Shown: in pieces, positions 24,722 through 33,498 of the stretch | Layout of the letters: each line of letters starts with the position of its first letter | Position numbering within the stretch: position 1 is the first letter of the stretch | From: Mesorhizobium_L sp035547755 | GTDB lineage: Bacteria; Pseudomonadota; Alphaproteobacteria; Rhizobiales; Rhizobiaceae | Assembly (NCBI GenBank): GCA_035547755.1 | Contig: DASZUG010000082.1 | Coordinates: 1-64,000 of the forward strand | Length of the DNA stretch: 64,000 nucleotides | Reading direction: 5' to 3' | Position numbers and translations under genes: made by a program | The notes under the pieces: model-generated | What the model saw: only the letters and a program-made list of their open reading frames with translations | What the model was told of the DNA's origin: nothing | Databases searched by the model: none

Positions 24722-25858
24722 ATGTCCTTGAATACTTCCAGCCTCGGTGCGTCTTTCGATGTGGTCGTTCCCTGCTACAATTACGGACGGTTCCTGCGCG
24801 ACGCGGTGGAGAGTGTCCTGGCGCAGGAGGTGAACCTCCGTATCCTGATCATCGACGATGCATCACAGGACGACTCCGCCGCCGTGGGCCGGGCGTTGGC
24901 CGAAGAGGATCACCGCGTCACTTTTCAGCGTCATGCCCGGAATCGAGGGCACATCGCGACCTATAATGAAGGGATAGCGTGGGCCAACGCCGATTTCTTC
25001 ATGATCTTTTCGGCGGATGACATCATGCTGAGAGGGGCCCTGGCGCGCGCCTCCGAGCTTTTTCTCAGCGACCGGCGGATTTCGATGGTTCACGGCCGGG
25101 CAATCGAATTCGAAGAGGGAATCCCAATCGAGCAATTGCTGACGGGCGCGGTTCCCGTTCGCCCCTGGATGGATAGGAGCGCCCAGACCGCGCCCGCCGG
25201 TATCGGCATTCCGGCCCGGATCCTGGAGGAACGGCTTCCCGGAATACGGGCTCTGTCCAGCACAACCGAGTTCTACCGGAGCAATCGAAAATTCAACCGC
25301 GTCCATACGGCCAGCGTGGTATCGAGGACAGCCGTGCAGAAGAAAGTAGGCGGCTATCGCGCCGAGTTGCCTCATGCGGGTGACTACGAAATGTGGCTGC
25401 GCCTCGCCGCGCACGGGCTGGTCGGGTATGTGCCGCGGTTCCAGGCGGCAATCCGGCGGCATGCGGGCAACATGTCCCGACAATATGACTATGAGCAGGA
25501 CATCCTGCAGCGGGCCCTCGTACTGCAGATGGTGGAGACGGCCTTGGGCCCGATACTGCCGGAGGAGGTTATGCCGGAGATGCGCGCAAGCATCGCGACT
25601 GAAGCCGTTCGCGCCGCCGGCATACTGCTCGCAAAGGGCGATCAGGCCGTTCGCGCGCAGCTCGAGACCGCGGCGATCGGACTTCATCCCGGCGTGGTCG
25701 ACGGAATGGACTGGAAGCTCTACAGGCTGAAACAGATGCTGGGGGCCCGCGCATGGAATCAGGTGCGCGATTGCAAATTGCGCTCGATGAAAGCGATTGG
25801 CCAGGTCCGCACGTACCTTGCATCGGCACGGTCTCCTGCCGAGGGGCGGTACCGATGA
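24722..25858 (+). CDS. Glycosyltransferase, GT2 type
   Basis: A 378-residue GT-A transferase. It opens with FDVVVPCYNYGRFLRDAVESVL and has IDDASQDDS and the acidic SADDIM segment for metal/nucleotide binding. A long C-terminal helical part (about 230-378) has no recognised motif. GGAG precedes ATG 24722. Its stop overlaps the GT8 gene's start by ATGA. It adds one residue of the repeat; donor unknown. Confidence 0.85.
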   Translation: MSLNTSSLGASFDVVVPCYNYGRFLRDAVESVLAQEVNLRILIIDDASQDDSAAVGRALAEEDHRVTFQRHARNRGHIATYNEGIAWANADFFMIFSADDIMLRGALARASELFLSDRRISMVHGRAIEFEEGIPIEQLLTGAVPVRPWMDRSAQTAPAGIGIPARILEERLPGIRALSSTTEFYRSNRKFNRVHTASVVSRTAVQKKVGGYRAELPHAGDYEMWLRLAAHGLVGYVPRFQAAIRRHAGNMSRQYDYEQDILQRALVLQMVETALGPILPEEVMPEMRASIATEAVRAAGILLAKGDQAVRAQLETAAIGLHPGVVDGMDWKLYRLKQMLGARAWNQVRDCKLRSMKAIGQVRTYLASARSPAEGRYR

Positions 25859-26922
25859 CCCGCGAGCGCCGCAGCCAAGAGGACGAAACATCTTTCGAGA
25901 TCCTGTTCTGCGCCAATCCCGATTATTACCAGCACGCGGCGGTGGCGGCCGTTTCGCTTGCAGAAAACAATCGCCAATTCCGGGCGAACATTCATGTCCT
26001 GACTTGCGCTGAAGATGCAATCGCAGAAGGCATGCTCAGGAATAGTCTGGTCGCATACGGGCACATAAACCTCGTCTTCCACCATGTGTCGGATGACAGG
26101 CTGAATGATGTCTTCATCGACCGGCATTTGACGAAGGAAACCTATATGCGATTTCTGGCGCCGGAGTTTTTCCCCGCCAGCGTCAGCCGCGTCCTTTATC
26201 TCGACTGCGACCTCGTGGTGCTTGATGAACTGAAGTCGCTTTGGGACATGGATCTCCGCGGTAAGGCTATTGCAGCCGCACCCGATTTCCCTTGGGATCA
26301 GATCGGAACGTTGCCGAGCCGCTTGGCATCCCTCGAGCTGAGCGCCGGCCACACCTATGTCAATTGCGGCGTTCTGCTTCTCGACCTGGATCACTGGCGA
26401 CGGAATCGGGTTTCGGACCGGCTCTTCGCCTACGCCAAAAAGCGCGGGTCGGCGCTGGCTTTCCATGATCAGGACACGATCAACGCCGTTCTCCGCGACG
26501 ACATTCACCTCATCGACTGTCGCTGGAATCTCCAGTCCCGGATGTATATGCTCGGCCGCAGATCGTTCCCGGGCGAATTCGCCGCAACGCGGCACGCGCG
26601 ACGACGGCCGGCCATTCTGCACTACACGACAGGCGACAAGCCGTGGCTGTTCCGCTCGCGTGCGGCCCGCAAACGGCTTTACTTTCAATATCTGGACAAG
26701 ACTGCCTGGCGCAGGGCGCATCCCGACCTGCCAACCGCATGGCAGCGCTTGGAATGGTGGCTCGGGCGTCAACTTCTGCACGTCGGCATCGATTATATGC
26801 GACTAGCCTCTTTGGTCGGCCGCGTCGCTTCGAAATCTTGCCGGCTCTTCCGAAGCGGCCTGGCAGGCCTCCGGGAAATAGCGCCACCGGCCTTTGCGCG
26901 CTTGTGGCGAGGCACTCCATGA
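25855..26922 (+). CDS. Glycosyltransferase, GT8 type
   Basis: A 355-residue retaining GT-A transferase. EILFCANPDYYQHAAVAAVSL near the N terminus, the DXD motif in RVLYLDCDLVVLDEL, and HTYVNCGVLLLDLDHW identify family GT8, the family of LgtC/RfaI-type galactosyl- and glucosyltransferases. HYTTGDKPW is the usual late motif. Start 25855 comes from ATGA overlap with the previous gene. The next gene (flippase) also starts by ATGA overlap, so the three are co-translated. Confidence 0.9.
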   Translation: MTRERRSQEDETSFEILFCANPDYYQHAAVAAVSLAENNRQFRANIHVLTCAEDAIAEGMLRNSLVAYGHINLVFHHVSDDRLNDVFIDRHLTKETYMRFLAPEFFPASVSRVLYLDCDLVVLDELKSLWDMDLRGKAIAAAPDFPWDQIGTLPSRLASLELSAGHTYVNCGVLLLDLDHWRRNRVSDRLFAYAKKRGSALAFHDQDTINAVLRDDIHLIDCRWNLQSRMYMLGRRSFPGEFAATRHARRRPAILHYTTGDKPWLFRSRAARKRLYFQYLDKTAWRRAHPDLPTAWQRLEWWLGRQLLHVGIDYMRLASLVGRVASKSCRLFRSGLAGLREIAPPAFARLWRGTP

Positions 26923-28385
26923 GCGAGGTACGCAAATCGCTCTTGTTTTCCGCGGCTGACAAATATGCCTCGCAAGCGCTTGCCATCCTAACGACCGCGG
27001 TGATGGCGCGGATCCTGACGCCCGCGGAAACCGGACTCTACATGACCGCGAACGCGATGATCCTTTTGGCGGACAATTTTCGCAGCTTCGGCGTCGGCAT
27101 CTATCTCGTCCAGGAAAAGGAGATCGATCGCGGCGTCATTCAGTCGGCCTTCACCGTGACTTTGGCGCTGTCGCTGGCCATGGGTGCAGCCATTTATCTC
27201 GGCGCCGGTTCGCTGGCAGCTTTCTACGATGCGCCGCAATTGAAAACCTTGCTCGTTGTCGCCGCTCTCGGCTTCCTCTCCATCCCCTTCGCCAGCCCGA
27301 TCATCGCGCTGCTCGAACGCGACCTGGCCTTCAACGCCGTAGCCGGCATAAACATCGCCGCTGCAGCAACGATGGCGCTCGTTACCATAGGGCTCGGCTT
27401 GGCCGGCCATGGGCCGGTGAGTTATATCTGGGGTTTCGTAGGCTCCAGTTTCATCATGGCGCTGCTGGCGCTTGTCGTCCGGCCCCACTTCTGGATATTC
27501 CGCCTGTCCTTCGAGCACACACGCAGGCTTTTGTCATTTGGCGCCATCTCGTCGCTCATCTCCATCTCGAACATGGCTTACGAGCTCCTGCCCCGACTGG
27601 CTTTCGGCAAAATCCTGGGATTTGGCGCCGTCGGTCTCTACTCGCGCGCACTCACTGTCTGCCAATTGCCTGATCGAGTCGTCGTTTCGGCGCTGCAGCC
27701 CGTCATCCTTCCGGCGTTCGCCGCACAGGTGCGTGCCGGTGACTCCCTCAAGAGAAGCTATCTCCATGGTCTCAGTCTGATGACGGCGGTCCAATGGCCC
27801 GCCCTGATCATGCTTTCGCTGCTGGCCAACCCGGTCGTCGGCATCCTGCTCGGCGCGCAATGGGATGCCGTTCCGCCGCTGGTGCGGATCATGGCGCTCG
27901 CCAGCATGGCGCTCGCGCCCGGAACCCTCACTTTTCCGGTGCTGGTCGCGGCGGGACGTATCCAGGACGCTTTGTGGGCGAGCCTCGTCAGCCTCCCGCC
28001 TTCATTCCTTATCATAATCGGTGCAGCATTCTTCGGCCTTGGCGCCGTGGCCGCCAGTCTGCTCGTCGTGACGCCGTTGCAGATGTTCGTGGCATATCTC
28101 TTTATCCGTCGCGCCATCGACATGAGTTGGACCGAGTTGTTCGGAGCCGCGCGCGACAGCGCTTGTCTTGTGCTCGCCACGGCATTCGTTCCGATCATGA
28201 TCGTGGCGACATCGCCGAGCGGCTTCAGCCTCGGATGGTTGCAGACCGTCATGGCGCTTGTTGGTGGCGCGGCGGGCTGGACCGCAGGCCTCATGCTGGT
28301 CAATCATCCGTTGAAAAGGGAGATCAGCGATATCTGGCTCTCCCTGTCCGTGCGGACGTGGAGGGGCAGGGCAGCGAATTCCTGA
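26919..28385 (+). CDS. Repeat-unit flippase (Wzx-like, polysaccharide transporter family)
   Basis: A 488-residue integral membrane protein with about 12-14 hydrophobic segments. The N-terminal pattern (VRKSLLFSAADKYASQALAI, then MARILTPAETGLY) is typical of Wzx/ExoT-type flippases of the MOP superfamily. It should carry the undecaprenyl-linked repeat unit across the inner membrane for the polymerase at 13881. The start at 26919 uses ATGA overlap with the GT8 gene. Confidence 0.9.
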   Translation: MSEVRKSLLFSAADKYASQALAILTTAVMARILTPAETGLYMTANAMILLADNFRSFGVGIYLVQEKEIDRGVIQSAFTVTLALSLAMGAAIYLGAGSLAAFYDAPQLKTLLVVAALGFLSIPFASPIIALLERDLAFNAVAGINIAAAATMALVTIGLGLAGHGPVSYIWGFVGSSFIMALLALVVRPHFWIFRLSFEHTRRLLSFGAISSLISISNMAYELLPRLAFGKILGFGAVGLYSRALTVCQLPDRVVVSALQPVILPAFAAQVRAGDSLKRSYLHGLSLMTAVQWPALIMLSLLANPVVGILLGAQWDAVPPLVRIMALASMALAPGTLTFPVLVAAGRIQDALWASLVSLPPSFLIIIGAAFFGLGAVAASLLVVTPLQMFVAYLFIRRAIDMSWTELFGAARDSACLVLATAFVPIMIVATSPSGFSLGWLQTVMALVGGAAGWTAGLMLVNHPLKREISDIWLSLSVRTWRGRAANS

Positions 28386-28440
28386 CCCGAGGGCAAGGCC
28401 GGTTCGCTCCGCCGAATGGGGGTTCAAGGAAGCGAAGAAG

Positions 28441-29430
28441 ATGCATGCAACGTACAATCTTTCAGGAAAACGGGTCTGGGTCGCGGGTCATCGCGGACTG
28501 GTTGGGTCAGCTCTGGTGAGAAGGCTCGCGCGCGAGAATGTCGCTTTGCTGACAGCCAGCAAAACTGAGCTCGATCTGCGCCGGCAGGCTGATGTCGAGA
28601 ACTGGATGGCCAGGAAGAAGCCGCAAGTGGTGTTCATGGCGGCGGCCAAGGTCGGGGGAATCCATGCTAACGACAGCTATCCCGCGGATTTCCTCTACGA
28701 CAATCTCATGATCGAGGCGAACATCATCCACGCTGCCCACCTCTCCGGCGTGGAGAAGCTTGTGCTGTTGGGATCAACCTGCGTCTATCCAAAGCTCGCG
28801 CCCCAGCCGATCCCGGAGGAAGCGCTGCTCAGCGGACCGCTGGAGCCGACGAACGAATGGTATGCGGTTGCGAAAATCGCCGGCATCAAGCTCGCGCAGG
28901 CCTACAGGCGGCAGCATGGCTGCGATTTCATATCGGCGCAGCCGGCCAACCTTTATGGACCCGGCGACAATTTCGACCTCGAAACGAGCCATGTGCTTCC
29001 GGCCCTCATCAGAAAGGCGCATGAGGCGAAACAAACCGGGGCGCGGACCCTCTCGGTCTGGGGAAGCGGCATGCCGCTGCGCGAATTCCTGCATGTCGAC
29101 GATCTCGCCGACGCGCTCGTCTTCCTGGCCCGCAATTATAACGCCGAAAGTCCGATCAATGTCGGTTCGGGCAGAGAACTCTCGATCCGCGATCTTGCCC
29201 ATGCAGTGTGCGCGGCGGTTGGCTTTCAGGGCAGGCTTGTATTCGATAGTTCGAAGCCCGACGGCACGCCGCGCAAGCTGGCGGATAGCTCGAAACTTGG
29301 CGGCCTGGGCTGGCGCCCACGGATCACGATAGAAGAGGGGCTGGCTTCGACCTATGACTGGTATCTCAAGACGGTCGCTGCGCAGCTACCGGGAGGGCGC
29401 CGACGACGCAGGCTCGCGGAGATATTATAG
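28441..29430 (+). CDS. fcl: GDP-L-fucose synthase
   Basis: A 329-residue epimerase-reductase that turns GDP-4-keto-6-deoxymannose into GDP-L-fucose with NADPH. Motifs are VAGHRGLVGSALVRRL (NADP site), LLGSTCVYPKLAPQPI, and the Tyr-Lys pair in YAVAKIAGIKLAQAYR. An AAGAAG site precedes ATG 28441. It completes the pathway begun by gmd, which is unusually placed at the other end of the locus. It ends the plus-strand polysaccharide group and converges with the next importer operon. Confidence 0.95.
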   Translation: MHATYNLSGKRVWVAGHRGLVGSALVRRLARENVALLTASKTELDLRRQADVENWMARKKPQVVFMAAAKVGGIHANDSYPADFLYDNLMIEANIIHAAHLSGVEKLVLLGSTCVYPKLAPQPIPEEALLSGPLEPTNEWYAVAKIAGIKLAQAYRRQHGCDFISAQPANLYGPGDNFDLETSHVLPALIRKAHEAKQTGARTLSVWGSGMPLREFLHVDDLADALVFLARNYNAESPINVGSGRELSIRDLAHAVCAAVGFQGRLVFDSSKPDGTPRKLADSSKLGGLGWRPRITIEEGLASTYDWYLKTVAAQLPGGRRRRRLAEIL

Positions 29431-29484
29431 TCTGCCGCGGGAGCTGTTTGCACGTCTGCCCTCGGCAGGCCATCAAGACGAATA

Positions 29485-29512
29485 GCGCAGGGCGGACGTC
29501 TCCACCCTGCGC
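29485..29512. terminator. Hairpin between convergent fcl and the importer operon
   Basis: GCGCAGGG (29485-29492) and CCCTGCGC (29505-29512) form a perfect 8-bp stem with a 12-nt loop. It lies between the stop codons at 29430 and 29520, fit for a bidirectional terminator. No clear T-run is present. Confidence 0.5.
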
Positions 29513-29519
29513 GCAATGA

Positions 29520-30503
29520 TCAGAATTTCTCCTTGGCGTAGACGTCCTTGGCATTCTCAGGGGTGATCAGCTGGGTCGGCACTGTCACCACACGCGGCAC
29601 GGATTCCGCGCAATCGATCAGGATCTTCTTGGCAAGGTCGAGCGCTTCCGCCGCCCCCGTGGGATAGACGAGCGTCGCGGCCCACTGGCCCTCCGCGACG
29701 GCATGGATCCCGCCGGAAGGGCCGGGCAACCCGTCGGTGCCGATGATCTTTATGTCTTTTTCCTTGCCGACCTGCTTGGCGGCGATATAGGCGCCCGCCG
29801 CGGCGAGGTCATTGCTGGTATAGACGAGCTTTATGTCTGGATGCGCCTGCAGCATGGCGGAAAACACAGTCACTGCCTTGTCCTCCATCCAGTCGACCGG
29901 CTGCACCGCGACCACCTTTAGCTTCGGGTCATCCGCGATGCCTTTCTTGAAGCCGTCGAGGCGTTCGATCGCCGGCGACGAACTCGGCAGGCCCTCGAGG
30001 ATGGCCACGTCGCCGCCGTCTGGAAGCAGCTTCTTGGCGTATTGGCCCGCTTCCTCCGCGATCTTCTCGTTGTCGCCGCCGACGAAGCTCGTGTAGTCGT
30101 CGCCATTGGTCTTGCGGTCGAGTTCGATCACCGGGATGCCGGATTTGTAGACGCGCGAGACGACGGGCGTCAGCGGCGCCGCCTCGAAAGGCGAGATGAA
30201 CAGGATGTCGACCTGCTGTGTCAGGAAATTCTCGACCTGCGAGACCTGGGTATTATCGCTCGCCTGTCCGTCGGCGATCACAAGCTTGAATTGCGGGTAG
30301 TTCTTCACCAGCCGCTCGAGTTCGTGATTGACGTGCGAACGGTAGGGTTCCTTGAAATTCGCCTGCGAGAAACCGATAACATATTTGTCCTTCGGTCCGC
30401 ATGTCTTGGCCAGCGGCTTGGCGTCGGCGACCGAAAGCGCCATCAGCGCCGCGATCCCGACCCCGGCCGCAAGCAGTCCCCTCATGCATTTCGATCTGGT
30501 CAT
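29520..30503 (-). CDS. Sugar ABC transporter, periplasmic binding protein (ribose/galactose type)
   Basis: A 327-residue exported type-1 periplasmic binding protein. The signal peptide is about 1-28 (GLLAAGVGIAALMALSVADA). The mature part opens KYVIGFSQANFKEPYR and has FISPFEAAPLTPVV and VYTSNDLAAAGAYIA, as in RbsB/YtfQ relatives. It captures a monosaccharide for the permease and ATPase encoded upstream in the same operon. A GGAGGAG site precedes ATG 30503. The sugar is unknown. In this operon the binding-protein gene comes last. Confidence 0.9.
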   Translation of the reverse strand: MTRSKCMRGLLAAGVGIAALMALSVADAKPLAKTCGPKDKYVIGFSQANFKEPYRSHVNHELERLVKNYPQFKLVIADGQASDNTQVSQVENFLTQQVDILFISPFEAAPLTPVVSRVYKSGIPVIELDRKTNGDDYTSFVGGDNEKIAEEAGQYAKKLLPDGGDVAILEGLPSSSPAIERLDGFKKGIADDPKLKVVAVQPVDWMEDKAVTVFSAMLQAHPDIKLVYTSNDLAAAGAYIAAKQVGKEKDIKIIGTDGLPGPSGGIHAVAEGQWAATLVYPTGAAEALDLAKKILIDCAESVPRVVTVPTQLITPENAKDVYAKEKF

Positions 30504-30520
30504 TACCGTCTCCTCCTTGA

Positions 30521-31573
30521 TCAGCGCGAACGCACGTCGCGCCTGCCTACGAATGTCTGCAGCGCTGCCGCAGCCACGATGATCGCGCCCGTCGCCAGAA
30601 GCTGCATGGCGGCGCTCACGTCATTGAGTTGCAGGACGTTGGCGAGCGCGCCGAGCATCACGGCGCCTGCTATTGTCCCGACCATGGTTCCGGCTCCTCC
30701 GAAGAGGTCCGTACCGCCGATCACCACTGCGGCGATGGCGTTGAGTTCGTAGCCCGTTCCGTCAGTCGGGCTGCCAAAGGCGAACTGGCCGGCATGGACA
30801 ATGCCGGCGACACCGGAACAGAGGCCGGTGATGCCGTAGACGGAGATCTTGATCCATTCGACCGGTATGCCGGAGAGTCGCGCGGCGCGCTCATTGCCGC
30901 CGACGGCGAAGACATAGCGGCCATAGCGGGTGTGATTGAGAAAGAAGGTCGCAATGACAGCCAGCACCAGGAACACCAGCGTCGCAACGGGAAACGTATT
31001 GTAGAACAACCGCTCGCCGAGGATCGCGAAGGCCGGCGGCGCGTTGCCTGGGCCGCTGCCATAATTGATGTTGATGAACACATTGCCCGAGGCGATGAGC
31101 GCCAGTCCGCGCGCCGCCTGCAATCCCGCCAGCGTGACGATGAAGGCCTGGACATGCAGCCTGGTCGAGATCGCGCCCTGGACAAGCCCGAAGAGCGTCG
31201 CGCAGACGAGGACGAGCGGCAGCGTCGTCCACAGGCCCCAGCCCGCATTGATGAGCAGCGTCGCGGTCAGCACGCTCGACAGGCCGAGCACGGCGCCGAC
31301 CGAAAGGTCGATGCCGGCCGCGATGATGACGAAGGTCATGCCGAGCGCCAGTATGCCCGTTTCCGAGATCGAGCGGACGATGTTGGCGATATTGTCGGGC
31401 TGCAGGAAGAGGATGTGGCCATGCCGGCGCGGCGAGAAGGCAATCCCTCCCACAATGACCAGGATCAGGCCGAGCAGGCTCTGGAAGCGGACGACATAGT
31501 CGAGAGGCCGCAGTTTGGGCCGGGCATCCGCCTGGGAAACCCCGATCGAAGGAGTCGCGGTTTCATTTGTCAT
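30521..31573 (-). CDS. Sugar ABC transporter permease (RbsC type)
   Basis: A 350-residue inner-membrane permease with about 8-10 hydrophobic segments. GLSSVLTATLLI and AVVIGGTDLFGGAGTMVGTI are the hallmark loops of the ribose/xylose/galactofuranose permease family. Start 31573 (MTNETATPS) overlaps the ATPase stop by ATGA. The longer reading frame to 31681 lies inside the ATPase gene. It works with the flanking ATPase and binding protein. Confidence 0.92.
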   Translation of the reverse strand: MTNETATPSIGVSQADARPKLRPLDYVVRFQSLLGLILVIVGGIAFSPRRHGHILFLQPDNIANIVRSISETGILALGMTFVIIAAGIDLSVGAVLGLSSVLTATLLINAGWGLWTTLPLVLVCATLFGLVQGAISTRLHVQAFIVTLAGLQAARGLALIASGNVFININYGSGPGNAPPAFAILGERLFYNTFPVATLVFLVLAVIATFFLNHTRYGRYVFAVGGNERAARLSGIPVEWIKISVYGITGLCSGVAGIVHAGQFAFGSPTDGTGYELNAIAAVVIGGTDLFGGAGTMVGTIAGAVMLGALANVLQLNDVSAAMQLLATGAIIVAAAALQTFVGRRDVRSR

Positions 31574-33090
31574 GCTGCTTCGGCCCCGCTGGTGCTTGCA
31601 TGGCGGATTTGCTCCTCGCTCGCGCCAGCTGCGAATTCGGCGACCGTCCGACCCCGCGACATGACGACAATCCGGTCGCACAGACCGATCAGTTCCGGCA
31701 GTTCGGACGATGCGACGAGAACGCCGAGGCCTTTTGCCGTGAGATCCCTGAGCTGCTCATAGATTTCCGCCTTGGCGCCGACATCGACGCCGCGCGTCGG
31801 CTCGTCGAGCAGAAGAAGATGCGGCTCGCTGACGAGTTCCTTGGCGAACACGACCTTCTGCTGGTTGCCGCCGGAAAGATTGACGACGAGCGCCTCGGGC
31901 AATTTCGGGCGGACGTCGAAACGCGAAAGCGCTTCCGCCACGTAGCGCCGCTCCTTCTTAGGCGCGACAAGCGCCCATGGCGTGATCCGCCTCAGAGTGG
32001 ACAGGACGACATTTTCCCCGACTGAATGTTTGAGGACGAGCCCGGTACCGCGCCGATCGTCCGTGACATAGGCGATACCGGCGTGACGGGCGGCTGTGAT
32101 CGTGCCGAGCCGCGTGGGTCTGCCGCCGACAAGGACCGTCCCGGACCAGCGCCCCTCCACCTCGAAGCCGTAAAGCGCCGAAAGAAGCTCCGTTCGGCCG
32201 ACGCCCATCAGCCCTGCCAGCCCGACGATTTCGCCCTCATGCACGGTCAGCGAAACATCGCGGGCGGCCTGCCATCCCGCACGTTCGATGGCAGGATCGA
32301 AACGGGCGTGCTCCAGCCGCAGCAATTCGCGGCCGATCGTCTTTGCCCGCGGCGGAAAAAGATCCTCGAAGGAACGGCCGACCAGCAACCGCACCAATTC
32401 GGCTTGCGGCGCATCGGCACTCGCTTCGCCAGCGACGCGGCCATCGCGCATGACTGTCACGCGGTCCGCGACGCGCGGCACTTCCTCGAGACGGTGCGAA
32501 ATGTAGATGACGCCGACGCCGCGGGCGCACAATTCCCGGACCGTGCCGAAAAGGTGTTCAGCTTCGGTGGCGGAAAGCGCCGCGGTCGGCTCATCCATGA
32601 TGAGGATGCGGGCGTCAGCCGACAGTGCCTTCGCGATCGCGACAAGCTGCCGCTCGCCCATCCTCAGCGAGGAGACCGGCCGATCCGCATCGAGCGAGAC
32701 ACCTGCCTTCTTCAGGAGATCGCTGGCGGCGGCGTGCATCCGACGATGCGCCAGCGTTCCCCAGCCGGTGCGCTGTTCGCTGCCGAGAAAGAGATTGGCG
32801 GCGATATCGAGGCCAGGAACCAGATCGAGTTCCTGCGGGATCATGGCAATGCCGGCGGCATGGGCCTCGGCCGGTCCCGAAAACCGCATCGATGCGCCGA
32901 GGAGACGGATATCCCCGGAATCCGGACCGATATTCCCCGACAATATGTTCATCAATGTACTTTTGCCGGCGCCGTTCTCCCCGAGCAGCACGTGCGCCTC
33001 GCCGGCGCGAAGATCGAAATCGACGCCCTTCAGCGCCTGGATCCCGCCAAAGCGCTTTTCGATGCCGCGCATTTCGAGAAGCAGGGTCAT
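31570..33090 (-). CDS. Sugar ABC transporter ATPase with two nucleotide-binding domains (RbsA type)
   Basis: A 506-residue tandem ATPase. The first domain has Walker A LLGENGAGKSTLM, signature VSSLRMGERQLVAIAKAL and Walker B ILIMDEPTAAL. The second domain has a degenerate Walker A (LAGLMGVGRTELLSAL), signature NLSGGNQQKVVFAKEL and Walker B LLLDEPTRGVD. This asymmetry is normal for RbsA/MglA-type proteins. Start 33090 (MTLLLEMRG) fits the domain start; an open frame continues to 33261 but has no family match. It is the first gene of the operon, downstream of a 24-bp palindrome shared with the divergent LacI gene. Confidence 0.93.
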   Translation of the reverse strand: MTLLLEMRGIEKRFGGIQALKGVDFDLRAGEAHVLLGENGAGKSTLMNILSGNIGPDSGDIRLLGASMRFSGPAEAHAAGIAMIPQELDLVPGLDIAANLFLGSEQRTGWGTLAHRRMHAAASDLLKKAGVSLDADRPVSSLRMGERQLVAIAKALSADARILIMDEPTAALSATEAEHLFGTVRELCARGVGVIYISHRLEEVPRVADRVTVMRDGRVAGEASADAPQAELVRLLVGRSFEDLFPPRAKTIGRELLRLEHARFDPAIERAGWQAARDVSLTVHEGEIVGLAGLMGVGRTELLSALYGFEVEGRWSGTVLVGGRPTRLGTITAARHAGIAYVTDDRRGTGLVLKHSVGENVVLSTLRRITPWALVAPKKERRYVAEALSRFDVRPKLPEALVVNLSGGNQQKVVFAKELVSEPHLLLLDEPTRGVDVGAKAEIYEQLRDLTAKGLGVLVASSELPELIGLCDRIVVMSRGRTVAEFAAGASEEQIRHASTSGAEAA

Positions 33091-33497
33091 GAAACGATAC
33101 TCCGGACCGCCCTCATAGGCTGGCGGATGCCCGATCCGGTCGTCGCCGAACAGTAGCCCTGCCGGAACCTGCGCCCGAACATGGTGTGATCCTCCCGGCG
33201 GAGCGTCTCTACGCCCCTTCTCCTCGCTCATCAGCCTTACGAAGCCTTCGCCGCATGTCAAGCGAATGCGCGACCGATTTTAGCAATTTTTGCATAGGCA
33301 AGCGTTTGCGCAAACGCTTGCGTGCTTCGTTCTATGGTGTCATCTATCGCTTTGTTGGTAGTGGATAAGGCGGATCCCAAGCCGCGTTCCAATCGGAATG
33401 CCGCGTCGGATTGCCTGATTGATCACGCGGTTTCGGCAGGACTATTGCGGGCGTGGCGAAAAGGGGCAACCGGCCTCGCGGGCGCGGTTGGGATAAC
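33091..33497. other. Divergent promoter region of importer operon and LacI regulator
   Basis: About 400 nt between the divergently transcribed importer and regulator. It contains the perfect palindrome at 33298-33321. In-frame extensions of both flanking genes enter it, but neither extension matches its family, so I treat it as non-coding. Confidence 0.6.
33298..33321. promoter_or_regulatory. Perfect 24-bp palindrome, LacI-family operator
   Basis: The two 12-nt halves (GCAAGCGTTTGC and GCAAACGCTTGC) are exact reverse complements around a central CpG, the usual form of LacI-family operators. It lies in the divergent region, 208 nt from the importer start and 178 nt from the regulator start. 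The LacI protein at 33499 most likely binds it and controls both its own gene and the importer operon. Confidence 0.8.
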
Positions 33498-33498
33498 G

